Positions 43,231 to 51,137 of a stretch of DNA of 64,000 bases are shown here, piece by piece; positions within the stretch are counted from its first letter, which is position 1, and each line of letters opens with the position of its first letter. The position numbers were made by a program, and so were the translations under genes. The notes beneath the pieces are model-generated. The model was given only the letters and a program-made list of their open reading frames with translations, was not told the DNA's origin and did no database searches. Origin of the DNA: Roseomonas alba (GTDB lineage Bacteria; Pseudomonadota; Alphaproteobacteria; Acetobacterales; Acetobacteraceae); the NCBI RefSeq assembly GCF_019430885.1, contig NZ_JAHYBZ010000001.1, forward strand, positions 372,001 to 436,000, given 5' to 3'.

Positions 43231-44037
43231 TCAGCCGGCCAGGTGCGGCTTGTGCAGGCCGGCGGGGGAGAGGGTGAAGATCTCCACCCCGGTCTCGGTC
43301 ACGCCGACCATGTGCTCGTACTGCGCCGAGAGCGAACGATCGCGCGTCACGGCGGTCCAGCCATCGTCGAGGATCTTCACCTCGGGCCGGCCGGCATTCA
43401 CCATGGGTTCGATGGTGAAGAACATGCCCGGGCGCAGCTTGGGGCCTTCGCCGGGCCGGCCGAAATGCAGCACGTTGGGCGGCGCGTGGAAGTGGCGGCC
43501 AATGCCGTGGCCGCAGAAGTCGCGCACCACCGAGAAGCGCTGCTTCTCGACATAGGTCTGGATGGCGTGGCCGACATCGCCGAGCGTCGCCCCCGGCTTC
43601 ACCGCTGCGATGCCGCGCATCATCGATTCATAGGTCACGTCCATCAGCAGCCGTGCCTTGGTCGACGGCGTGCCCGCAACGTACATGCGGCTGCTGTCGC
43701 CATACCAGCCATCGAGGATGACGGTGACGTCGATGTTGACGATGTCGCCATCGGCCAGGACGCGGTCGCCCGGGATGCCGTGGCAGACCACATGGTTGAC
43801 CGAGGTGCAGGTCGACTTGGTGTAGCCGCGATAGCCGAGCGTCGCCGGGATGGCGTGGTGCGCGATCATGAAGTCGTGGCACAGCCGGTCGATCTCGCCC
43901 GTCGTGATGCCAGGGCGGATGTGGGGCGCGATCATGTCGAGCGTCTCGGCGGCCAGGCGGCCGGCCTTGCGCATGCCCTCGAAATCCTCGGGGCGGTGGA
44001 TGATGATCCGACGCGGTTCGCCGCCGTGCTGCTCCAT
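43231..44037 (-). CDS. map: Type I methionine aminopeptidase
   Basis: The 268-residue metalloprotease has the five metal ligands of the family in order: the NIDVTVILDGWYGDSSRMY aspartates, the histidine in CGHGIGRHFH, the glutamate in FFTIEPMV and the last glutamate in SAQYEHM. It removes the initiator methionine of nascent proteins. The ATG at 44037 gives the normal N-terminus (IHRPEDFEGMRKAGRLAAE follows); the upstream ribosome site is weak. It is upstream of radC and downstream of a cluster of palindromic repeats. Confidence 0.95.
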   Translation of the reverse strand: MEQHGGEPRRIIIHRPEDFEGMRKAGRLAAETLDMIAPHIRPGITTGEIDRLCHDFMIAHHAIPATLGYRGYTKSTCTSVNHVVCHGIPGDRVLADGDIVNIDVTVILDGWYGDSSRMYVAGTPSTKARLLMDVTYESMMRGIAAVKPGATLGDVGHAIQTYVEKQRFSVVRDFCGHGIGRHFHAPPNVLHFGRPGEGPKLRPGMFFTIEPMVNAGRPEVKILDDGWTAVTRDRSLSAQYEHMVGVTETGVEIFTLSPAGLHKPHLAG

Positions 44038-44200
44038 CAAAACTGTCCAGAAACCTTGCGTGACGTGAGCGCCGAAGATGCTCCCGCGCACCCCCGGTTG
44101 CAAGGAGAGGCTCAGCGCCCGGTGCCGGGTGCAGGCATGCGCCGGACGGTGATCGTCCAGTGGGTGTTCCGATGATCCGGCTGGGTCCGCGGGAAGAAGC

Positions 44201-44380
44201 CGGAGGGGCTCCGCCCCTCCGGACCACCCCGCCAGGGGCTTGGAGCCCCTGGACCGCAATCTGTTGGCGCCGGGCGGAGAACTCATGCTGCACCCTCCCA
44301 GCGCGCTTGGTGCGCGAGAGCGGGTTTCGGCAACCATTCTGTCGGCGGCGCACGATGCCAAGCTACGGTTTGCGAAGGCC
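44201..44380. repeat. Dispersed element, family A, left part
   Basis: The left arm CGGAGGGGCTCCGCCCCTCC is followed by ACCACCCCGCCAGGGGC and TTGGAGCCCCTGGACC. The core GGCGCCGGGCGGAG contains GCGCGCTTGGTGCGCGAGAGC and GGGTTTCGGC, the reverse complement of the GCCGAAACCCGC core box of other copies. A degraded right arm (TTTGCGAAGGCC) ends near 44380. Together with the next element it fills most of the 640-bp gap 44038-44677. Confidence 0.7.
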
Positions 44381-44416
44381 GTCCTCATGACCGCGATGCG
44401 TCCGCCGTGGAACCGA

Positions 44417-44642
44417 GAGAGGCGCTGCCCTCGCTCCGCCTGACCCCGCCAAAGGCCGGAGGGCCCTTGGAAACCTCGCTTTGGCATCGTGCACCGCGGG
44501 CGGCATGGATGCCGAAACCCGCTCTCGCGCACCAAGCGCGTCTTGCGGGGGCAGCATGCCCGTCGCGCCCGGTGCCAAACGGATTGCGTTCCAAGTGCTC
44601 CAAGCACTTGGCGGGGTGGTTTGGAGGGGCGGCGCCCCTCCA
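44417..44642. repeat. Dispersed element, family A, near-complete copy
   Basis: This is about 226 bp, the same length as copy 1. The left arm runs AGAGGCGCTGCCCTCGCTCC, ACCCCGCCAAAGGCC and GGGCCCTTGGAAACCTC. The core has GGATGCCGAAACCCGCTCTC and GCGCACCAAGCGCG. The right arm runs GTGCTCCAAGCACTTGGCGG, GGTGGTTTGGAGGGGC and GCGCCCCTCC. It stands just beyond the stop of the methyltransferase gene (minus strand). No credible gene lies in the gap. Confidence 0.8.
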
Positions 44643-44677
44643 ACGCCTCAGCCCGGAAGCAGCCGGGACACGGCCCG

Positions 44678-45565
44678 TCAGCGGCCGGTCTTCTCTCCGG
44701 TGCCGTGTTCCTTGGCACCAAGGGCGTCGGCGAGGCGCGTCGTCGCGCTGCCGGGCCGGGCGGGCTGGGGTTGGCCTTCGCCGGGCGACCAGCCGGTCAG
44801 CGCGATCAGGCGCAGCGTGGCGGGCGTGCCCTGCGCATCGCGGGGCATGTGCGCGGCGGCGAGCGGGAACAGCGCGCGGGGCGGTATGCGCCCGTCGCGG
44901 GTCAGTACCGCGTTGGTCTCGCCGGCGGCGCGCAGGTCGGCGAACAGGGCGAAGGGGTCGCGGTAGAGGAGGGGCAACTCCTCGGCATCCGCGACGGGCA
45001 TGGTGAAGCCGGCGCGTTGCAGCAGGCCGGCGCCGTCGCGCAGTTCGGGAAAGGGGGAGACGCGAGGGGACAGGCCGCCGCGCAGTTCCGTCTCGGCCGA
45101 GATGGTCGCGGTGCGGAGCTCCTGCAGGGTGGGCAGGCCGGGCAACAGGGCGAGGAACAGCCCGTCGGGGACCATGGCGCGACGGAGCTGGACCAGCGCG
45201 CCGGGCAGGTCGTTCACCCAATGCAGGTCGAGGAAGGCGACGACCAGATCGAAGCTGGCCGGGGCGAAGGGGAGCCATTCCTCGTCCAACGCGACGGGGA
45301 CGCCGCCGCCGCGCGCGGCGAGCGCGGGAGAGAGGTCGGCGGAGATGATGTGTCCGATCCCGCGCGCGGCGAGGCGCGGGGCGATCAGGCCGCGGCCGCC
45401 GATCTCGAGCGCGCGGGTGAAGCGCCGCGTCGTGTCGTCCAGCCGGTCCAGCAGGCGATCGGCCGCTTCCTCGAGGATCGGCGCGACGCGGTGCTGGGTC
45501 GCGGCCGATCGGTCGCGGCGGAGCCGCACCAGGCGGCGGTCGAAGACGGCGGTCGGGTCGGCCAT
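44678..45565 (-). CDS. SAM-dependent methyltransferase, NDUFAF5/BioC-like
   Basis: The 295-residue protein begins with an N-terminal helix (FDRRLVRLRRDRSAA), as in the alphaproteobacterial relatives of mitochondrial NDUFAF5. Class I motifs follow: ALEIGGRGLIAP (motif I region), AFLDLHWVNDLPGALVQL (motifs II-III) and LFLALLPGLPTLQEL. NDUFAF5 hydroxylates an arginine of complex I and BioC methylates malonyl-ACP; which, if either, applies is not decided by the sequence. It is divergent from the rhodanese gene with about 105 bp between starts. Confidence 0.85.
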   Translation of the reverse strand: MADPTAVFDRRLVRLRRDRSAATQHRVAPILEEAADRLLDRLDDTTRRFTRALEIGGRGLIAPRLAARGIGHIISADLSPALAARGGGVPVALDEEWLPFAPASFDLVVAFLDLHWVNDLPGALVQLRRAMVPDGLFLALLPGLPTLQELRTATISAETELRGGLSPRVSPFPELRDGAGLLQRAGFTMPVADAEELPLLYRDPFALFADLRAAGETNAVLTRDGRIPPRALFPLAAAHMPRDAQGTPATLRLIALTGWSPGEGQPQPARPGSATTRLADALGAKEHGTGEKTGR

Positions 45566-45670
45566 GGCGGACAGATGCGCCCGGCGCGGCGCGGCGGCAA
45601 GCGGGTCCCGAGAGGTTCCCGGCGCGGTGATTCCGCCGTAGCGTCCGCCTCGACCAGGGAGTGGGACCGC

Positions 45671-47254
45671 ATGCCGAAGTCGATCGACGCCGCCACGCTG
45701 AAGGGCTGGATCCGGGATGGGGGCGAACTCGCCATCCTGGATGCGCGGGAGGATGGGGAGTTCGGCCGGTCCCACCTGTTCTGGGCGGTGCCCTGCGGCC
45801 TGTCGAAGATGGAGATGCGGGCGCGCAGCCTGCTGCCGCGGCGTGATGTGCGCGTGGTCTGCGTCGATGGCGGGGAAGGATATGCCGGGCGTCTCGCGGA
45901 TTATCTGGCCGGGATGGGCTGCACCGATGTGTCGGTGCTCGCCGGCGGCACACCGGGCTGGATCGCGGCGGGATACACGGCGTTTTCCGGGGTGAACGTG
46001 CCGTCCAAGGCCTTCGGGGAATGGGTGGAGCATCACTACGGGACGCCGTCGGTCGACCCGGCGGAGCTGAAGGCCATGATGGACAGCGGCACCGACATGG
46101 TGGTGCTGGACAGCCGGCCGATGGACGAATTCCACCGCATGACCATCCCGACCGCGGTGAACGTGCCGGGCGGGGAGCTGGTCTATCGCATCGGCGAGTT
46201 TGTCACCCGGCCGGACACGACCATCGTGGTGAATTGCGCGGGGCGGACGCGGTCGATCCTGGGGGCGGAATCGCTGCGCAGCGCGGGGGTGCCGAACAAG
46301 GTGGTGGCGCTGCGCAACGGCACGATGGGATGGGAACTGGCGGGCTTCACCTGTGACCGGGGGCGCTCGGACCGGTATCCGGAACGCCTCCCTGCCGGGT
46401 CGGAGCAGGCCTTCACGCGCGCCGACCGATTCGCGCGCAAGAACGGCGTGCGGTTCATCACCCGGGCGGAACTGGACCGGCTGGAGGGGCACCGGACGAC
46501 CTATCTGCTCGATGTCCGCGATCCGGCGGAATTCGCGGCGGGGCATCTGCTGGGCAGCCGCTCGGCGCCGGGCGGGCAGTTGGTGCAGGCGACCGACCAA
46601 TGGGTCGCGGTGCGTGGGGCGCGGATCGTGCTGGTGGACGATACCGGCGTGCGCGCGCGCATGACCGGCGGCTGGCTACGGGAGCTCGGGGGCTGGGAGG
46701 TGTACGTCCTGACCGACGGGCTGGAGGGGCGGCTGGAACAGGGCGGCGCGGTCCCGGAGGTGCCCGAGGCCGAGGCGGTCCGCGTGCCGCACGTCGCGCC
46801 CGCCGAGCTGGCGGCGCTGGCGGCCGAGGGGGCGGCGCAGGTGGTGGACCTCGCCCGGTCGATCGATTTCCGCGACGGGCATGTGCCGGGCGCGCTGTGG
46901 GGCATCCGCACGCGGCTCGCGCGGCTGGCGGACCGGCTCACCGGGGACCGGCAGATCGTCGTCGCTGCCCCGGTGGAGGCGCAGGCGCGGCTCGCCGCCG
47001 CGGAATTGCAGGGGTTCGCGAAGGCGCCGGTGAAGATCCTCGCCGGCGGGACCAAGGCCTGGGCCGCGGCGGGGTTCCCGCTCGCCGCCGACCGCCGCGA
47101 CCCGGCGGATGAGGACTGCGCCGACTTCTACCTCCGTCCCTACGACCGGAATTCCGGGGTGGAGGAAGCGATGCGCGAATACCTCTCCTGGGAGATCGAC
47201 CTGGTGCATGAGGTGGCGAAGGACGGCGACGCGCCCTTCGGCGCCTGGGCCTGA
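45671..47254 (+). CDS. Four-domain rhodanese-like protein
   Basis: The 527-residue protein consists of four rhodanese folds at about 1-108, 123-228, 262-372 and 383-478, plus a C-terminal tail (DFYLRPYDRNSGVEEA). The catalytic-loop cysteine is clear only in domain 2 (C189 in VVNCAGRTRS). Domain 1 has C64 in VVCVDGGEG with an altered loop, domain 3 has aspartate there (LVDDTG), and domain 4 has no cysteine (VAAPVEA). It could transfer sulfane sulfur through domain 2, with the others as structural or binding modules. The ATG at 45671 directly follows GGGACCGC. Substrate is unknown. Confidence 0.85.
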   Translation: MPKSIDAATLKGWIRDGGELAILDAREDGEFGRSHLFWAVPCGLSKMEMRARSLLPRRDVRVVCVDGGEGYAGRLADYLAGMGCTDVSVLAGGTPGWIAAGYTAFSGVNVPSKAFGEWVEHHYGTPSVDPAELKAMMDSGTDMVVLDSRPMDEFHRMTIPTAVNVPGGELVYRIGEFVTRPDTTIVVNCAGRTRSILGAESLRSAGVPNKVVALRNGTMGWELAGFTCDRGRSDRYPERLPAGSEQAFTRADRFARKNGVRFITRAELDRLEGHRTTYLLDVRDPAEFAAGHLLGSRSAPGGQLVQATDQWVAVRGARIVLVDDTGVRARMTGGWLRELGGWEVYVLTDGLEGRLEQGGAVPEVPEAEAVRVPHVAPAELAALAAEGAAQVVDLARSIDFRDGHVPGALWGIRTRLARLADRLTGDRQIVVAAPVEAQARLAAAELQGFAKAPVKILAGGTKAWAAAGFPLAADRRDPADEDCADFYLRPYDRNSGVEEAMREYLSWEIDLVHEVAKDGDAPFGAWA

Positions 47255-47255
47255 G

Positions 47256-48041
47256 GTGCCGGCCGGGCTGCATCGCCTGGCCCATGGGGCGCGACGGGCC
47301 TCGGCGGCGCTGCTCGACGCGCTGCTGCCACCGCGCTGCCTGTCCTGCGAGGCGGAGGTGGCGGAGCACGGCACGCTCTGTGCCGCGTGCTTCACGGCGC
47401 TGACGCCCGTCACGGCACCCTTCTGCGCCCGTTGCGGCGTGCCCTTCGCCCATGAGGGGCAGGGCGAGGCAGGGGAAGGCGGGTTGCTCTGCGGCGCCTG
47501 CCGGAACCGGACGCCGGCCTTCCGGACGGCGCGGGCGGCCTTTCGCTACGGGGAGGGTGCCCGGCGTCTGATTCTGCCCTTCAAGCATGGCGACCGGACG
47601 GACCTCGCCCGGCCGCTGGCGCGGCACATGGCACGCGCCGGGGCGGCCCTGCTGGCGCGCGCCGAGATCATCGTCCCGGTCCCGGTGCATTGGCGGCGGC
47701 TGGTCGCGCGGCGCTACGACCAGGCGGCGCTGCTGGCCCAGGCGGTCGGGCGCATCGCGGCCATCCCCGTGGTGCCGGACATGCTGCGCCGGATCCGCGC
47801 CACGGAGGCGCTGGGCGGCAAGAGCGCGGCCGAACGCGCCGCGACGGTCGAGGGCGCCTTCGCCGTGTCCCGCAGCGGGGCGCGGCGGCTGGCGGGTCGG
47901 CAGGTGCTGCTGGTGGACGATGTCATGACCTCGGGCGCCACTGCGGAGGCCTGTGCGGTCGCGCTGCTCGGCGCCGGGGCCGCGGGGGTCGATGTGCTCG
48001 CCGCGGCACGCGTGCCTGATCCGCGTCTCGGGACGGCTTGA
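47256..48041 (+). CDS. comF: ComF-family phosphoribosyltransferase-like protein
   Basis: The 261-residue protein starts at a GTG one base after the rhodanese stop codon. An N-terminal zinc ribbon has three cysteine pairs (PRCLSCEA, LCAACF and FCARCG, then LLCGACR). The C-terminal phosphoribosyltransferase domain carries FKHGDRTDLARPLA, PVPVHWRR and the PRPP loop VLLVDDVMTSGAT. ComF is needed for single-strand DNA handling in natural transformation in some bacteria, and its homologues are widespread in non-competent ones. Coupling to the rhodanese gene is likely translational. Confidence 0.9.
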   Translation: MPAGLHRLAHGARRASAALLDALLPPRCLSCEAEVAEHGTLCAACFTALTPVTAPFCARCGVPFAHEGQGEAGEGGLLCGACRNRTPAFRTARAAFRYGEGARRLILPFKHGDRTDLARPLARHMARAGAALLARAEIIVPVPVHWRRLVARRYDQAALLAQAVGRIAAIPVVPDMLRRIRATEALGGKSAAERAATVEGAFAVSRSGARRLAGRQVLLVDDVMTSGATAEACAVALLGAGAAGVDVLAAARVPDPRLGTA

Positions 48042-48072
48042 TCTCCTGCTGCGCTGCGCCAATTCTGGCGGC

Positions 48073-48330
48073 ATGGCCAAGATCGAGATCTACGTTCAGG
48101 ACTTCTGCCCCTATTGCGCGCGCGCCAAGGCGCTGCTGGATCGCAAGGGCGTCGCTTACGAGGAGATCTACGCTCCGAACGGGTCCGCCGCGCGGGCCGA
48201 TGCGGTGAAGCGGTCCGGCGGGCGCACCACCGTGCCGCAGATCTTCATCGACGGGCAGGCGGTCGGCGGGTCGGATGACCTCGCGGCGCTGGACCGGGCG
48301 GGCAAGCTCGATCCTCTGCTGGCGGCCTGA
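48073..48330 (+). CDS. grxC: Glutaredoxin 3 (dithiol)
   Basis: This is an 85-residue dithiol glutaredoxin with the CPYC active site (residues 12-15), the TVP cis-proline segment (RTTVPQIFIDGQ) and the GGSDDL glutathione-binding turn. It reduces disulfides and glutathionylated proteins using glutathione. It lies 31 bp after comF, in the same transcription direction, and 82 bp before the DUF1178 gene, an arrangement I recall as common in alphaproteobacteria. Confidence 0.95.
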   Translation: MAKIEIYVQDFCPYCARAKALLDRKGVAYEEIYAPNGSAARADAVKRSGGRTTVPQIFIDGQAVGGSDDLAALDRAGKLDPLLAA

Positions 48331-48412
48331 CGCGGCCTCTGGCACTCTCGTCATCGGAGTGCCACATGAGGTTCAAGGGCATGATGGACGGCCCGCCGGG
48401 AACGATGGAGCG

Positions 48413-48907
48413 ATGATCCACTACCAGTTGCGCTGCACCAGCACGGGCGAGGAACACGCCTTCGATGGCTGGTACAAGGACAGCGGCGCCTTCGAGGCAT
48501 TGAGCAAGGCTGGTCTGGTGGACTGTCCCGTCTGCGGCGGTACCAAGGTCGAACGCGCCCTGATGGCGCCCGCCATCCCGAAGAAGGGCCGCCCGGCGCG
48601 CAACGCCGTGGTGCCGGCGCCTGCTCCCGAAGCGCCCCCCGCCGCCGCGCCGGCCGAGGCGCCACAGGCCGCCGCCGGGCCGATGCCGGCGCAGCTTCGC
48701 GCCATGCTCCAGAAGCTGCGGGCCGAGGTCGAGAAGAACTGCGACTATGTCGGCAAGGATTTCGCCGAGGAGGCGCGCCGCATCCATCGCGGCGAGGCCG
48801 ATGCCCGGGGCATCTTCGGCGAGGCCTCCGACGCCGAGGCCGAGGCGCTGAAGGACGAGGGCATCGAGGTCGGCCGCATCCCCTGGGTTCCGCGCGCCGA
48901 CGGCTGA
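48413..48907 (+). CDS. DUF1178-family protein
   Basis: The 164-residue protein starts MIHYQLRCTSTGEEHAFDGW and has one zinc-type pair CPVCGG (near 38-43) after GLVDCP. A middle Pro/Ala-rich linker of about 35 residues separates it from a helical C-terminal half (LRAMLQKLRAEVEKNCDYVG and FAEEARRIHRGEADARGIFG), ending RIPWVPRADG. The C-terminal half is the well-conserved part of DUF1178. Function is unknown; conserved position after grxC suggests a redox or translation link, which is inference. Confidence 0.9.
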   Translation: MIHYQLRCTSTGEEHAFDGWYKDSGAFEALSKAGLVDCPVCGGTKVERALMAPAIPKKGRPARNAVVPAPAPEAPPAAAPAEAPQAAAGPMPAQLRAMLQKLRAEVEKNCDYVGKDFAEEARRIHRGEADARGIFGEASDAEAEALKDEGIEVGRIPWVPRADG

Positions 48908-48917
48908 GCGCCGGGCG

Positions 48918-49613
48918 ATGCTCGTCTTCAGCTACGGCATTCCGAAGTCGGGCAGCACCCTTGCCTTCCAGATCGCGCGCGCCGCGGCGCGCTTCGCCGG
49001 GCATTCGCAGCGGCTGCTGCCGGCGCCGCTCTCCTCGCCGGGCCACAAGGTGAATTTCCACCAGGTGCTGGATCCGGCGCTGCTGGACGCCGCGGCGCGA
49101 CGGGCCGGCGACCGCATCCTGGTGATCAAGACGCATGACCGGCCAGGTGCGGAGTGGATCGCGGCGTATGCCGCGCTGGCGACGCGCGGGGCGGCGAAGG
49201 CCATCGTGAACCATCGCGATCCGCGCGACATCTGCCTGTCGCTCTGCGACGCGGGGCGTGCCGCGCGGGCGGAAGGGCAGGCGGCCTTCGCGGAGTTCGT
49301 GACCCTTGAGGACGCGGCCGCGCGCGTGCGCGGATACCTGTCGGACCTCGATGCCTGGCATGGGCTGCCGGGGGTACTCGAAGTCCGCTACGAGACCTGC
49401 GCCTTCCGGATGGATGCGGCGATCGACGCCATCAAGGCCCATCTGGGGCTGGGGACACCGAACTGGTTGGTGCGCTTCTATGCCGGGCACATCGCCTTCA
49501 CCCACCGCAACAAGGCGCTGCCCGAACGGCATGTGAGGGAATTGGAGGGGGCGGAGCGGGCCATGCTGGATGCGGCGTTCGGGCCGTATCTCGACAGGAT
49601 GGGGTATCGGTGA
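48918..49613 (+). CDS. Sulfotransferase-domain protein
   Basis: The 231-residue protein begins MLVFSYGIPKSGSTLAFQI, the 5'-phosphosulfate-binding P-loop of PAPS-dependent sulfotransferases. NHRDPRDICLSL follows at about 98-110, the 3'-phosphate motif. The rest is a compact alpha/beta domain ending YLDRMGYR. It likely transfers sulfate from PAPS to an acceptor such as a sugar or lipid, but the acceptor cannot be named. It starts 10 bp after the DUF1178 stop. A family A element follows its stop. Confidence 0.85.
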   Translation: MLVFSYGIPKSGSTLAFQIARAAARFAGHSQRLLPAPLSSPGHKVNFHQVLDPALLDAAARRAGDRILVIKTHDRPGAEWIAAYAALATRGAAKAIVNHRDPRDICLSLCDAGRAARAEGQAAFAEFVTLEDAAARVRGYLSDLDAWHGLPGVLEVRYETCAFRMDAAIDAIKAHLGLGTPNWLVRFYAGHIAFTHRNKALPERHVRELEGAERAMLDAAFGPYLDRMGYR

Positions 49614-49733
49614 GGCCTCTAGGTTGATCGAGGCAGGGTCCGCAGCGCGGCTGGGTGCGCAGGGCGGCCAAGGGATCGAACGGCGCCGCGCCGCGCGAGG
49701 GCCGAGGATGCTGCGGTCGGAGCGGGGAAGGGC

Positions 49734-49951
49734 TCTGCCCTCCCCCGCACCCCCACCCGCCAAAGGCCACGGGGCCTTTGGAAACCAACACCTGGGGCGG
49801 GGCGGAACGGGGATGCCTCATGCGGTCAGCGGGTTTGGTGCGCGAAGGCGGGTTCCGGCAGCATTTCCGGCCGTGGCGCGCGGCGCCAGGTCGAGGTTTG
49901 CAAAGGCCTTTCGGCCTTTGCTGGGGTGGTTTGGAGGGGCAAAGCCCCTCC
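49734..49951. repeat. Dispersed element, family A, near-complete copy
   Basis: This is about 218 bp between convergent genes (sulfotransferase and protease). The left arm runs GGGGAAGGGC-GCCCTCCCCC, CCCGCCAAAGGCC and GGCCTTTGGAAACC. The core holds GGTTTGGTGCGCGAAGGCGG and GCGCGGCGCCAGG. The right arm runs GAGGTTTGCAAAGGCC, TTTCGGCCTTTGCTGGGGTG and GGAGGGGC-AAA-GCCCCTCC. No credible gene lies in 49614-50095. Confidence 0.8.
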
Positions 49952-49974
49952 AACGTCCACAGTGAGCGTGCCGG

Positions 49975-50025
49975 GGCTGTCAGGAAGGCCATTCGGCCTT
50001 TCGTGGGGAGGCTGAAGCCCCTCTC
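49975..50025. repeat. Dispersed element, family A, half arm
   Basis: AAGGCCATTCGGCCTTTCG, then GGGGAGGC-TGAA-GCCCCTC, lies directly after the complete copy in the same orientation as its right arm. It appears to be a partial duplication of that arm. It lies about 70 bp beyond the protease stop codon on the minus strand. Confidence 0.55.
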
Positions 50026-50095
50026 CGCCGCATCAGTCGAGCGTCAATCTCTGCGCGCATGAGGGCACGAACTCTCCCCGGGACTCCTTTGCCTT

Positions 50096-51058
50096 TCAGC
50101 CCGTCGTCTCACGCTCCGCCGGCGTTGCCGTGACGCGCAGCACCTCGGCGCCGCGCAGGGCAAGGATCTCCGCCGGGACGCCGACGCGCTCGCCATGCAG
50201 CGCGCGCAGCAGCGCATCCGCGCCGGTCGCGGCGAGGCCGTCGATGGCGAGGATCACGTCGCCCTCGCGCAGTCCGGCCGCCGCGGCGGGGCCGTTCGGG
50301 ACCAGCTTGGCGATGCGGGCACCGAAGGTCTGCTCCTCCAGCCCCGCCGCGCGGGCAAGGCGACGCGGCACGGGGACGCGTTCCACGGCGATGCCGAGCA
50401 CGGCACGGCGCACCCGCCCGAAGCGCAGCACCTGGCTCAGCACCAGCCGGGCGGTGTCCGCGGCGACGGCGAAGCAGAGGCCCTGCGCGCCGGCGATCAC
50501 CGCCGTCGCGATGCCGATCACGCGGCCGGCGGAATCGGCGAGCGCCCCGCCCGAATTGCCCGGGTTCAGCGCGGCGTCGGTCTGGATCAGATCCTCGACC
50601 GGCCAACCGCCACGGGAGGGCAGGGCACGGCCCACGGCGCTGACGATGCCGGCCGTCACCGTATTGGCGAAGCCGAGCGGGTTGCCGATGGCGATCGCCA
50701 CCTGGCCAGGCCGCAGCCCAGCCGAACTGCCGAGCTCGGCGACGGGCAACGGGCCCTGCGCCTCGGCGCGGAGGACGGCGATGTCGGTGGCGCGGTCCTG
50801 GCCGAGCAGCCGGACCGGGAAGCGGCGGCCATCCGGCGCCATGGCCTCGAGGGCCGTGGCGCCGGCGACGACATGGGCATTGGTCAGGACCAGCCCATCA
50901 GGGGAGATGACGACGCCGGAGCCGGTGCCGCCGCGGGCCTCGTGGCGCGCGGCGACATGCACCACGGCGGGGCCGACCCGCGACACGGCCGAGGTGACGG
51001 CGCGGGAATAGGCGTCCAGCAGGGGATCGTCAGTGGGGGGAAGGGGGGCGTCGAGCAT
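50096..51058 (-). CDS. Trypsin-like serine protease with PDZ domain (DegP/HtrA-like)
   Basis: The 320-residue protease has a catalytic triad of H62 (TNAHVVAG), D92 (DRATDIAVLR) and S169 (NPGNSGGAL). A C-terminal PDZ domain at about 225-315 includes VPNGPAAAAGLREGDVILAI. It starts with MLDAPLPPTDD and has no obvious signal peptide, so it may be cytoplasmic or exported by another route. An upstream ATG at 51094 would add 12 residues. HtrA-type enzymes handle misfolded proteins or trim regulators. It is divergent from the CPA1 antiporter gene across about 80 bp. Confidence 0.88.
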   Translation of the reverse strand: MLDAPLPPTDDPLLDAYSRAVTSAVSRVGPAVVHVAARHEARGGTGSGVVISPDGLVLTNAHVVAGATALEAMAPDGRRFPVRLLGQDRATDIAVLRAEAQGPLPVAELGSSAGLRPGQVAIAIGNPLGFANTVTAGIVSAVGRALPSRGGWPVEDLIQTDAALNPGNSGGALADSAGRVIGIATAVIAGAQGLCFAVAADTARLVLSQVLRFGRVRRAVLGIAVERVPVPRRLARAAGLEEQTFGARIAKLVPNGPAAAAGLREGDVILAIDGLAATGADALLRALHGERVGVPAEILALRGAEVLRVTATPAERETTG

Positions 51059-51137
51059 GCTTCCCAAAATGGGAAGCCTCGCCCCGACTCCCAAGCCCCG
51101 CTTCCCAGGCGTCCCCGGTCTTGGCAGTTTCGCCGCG

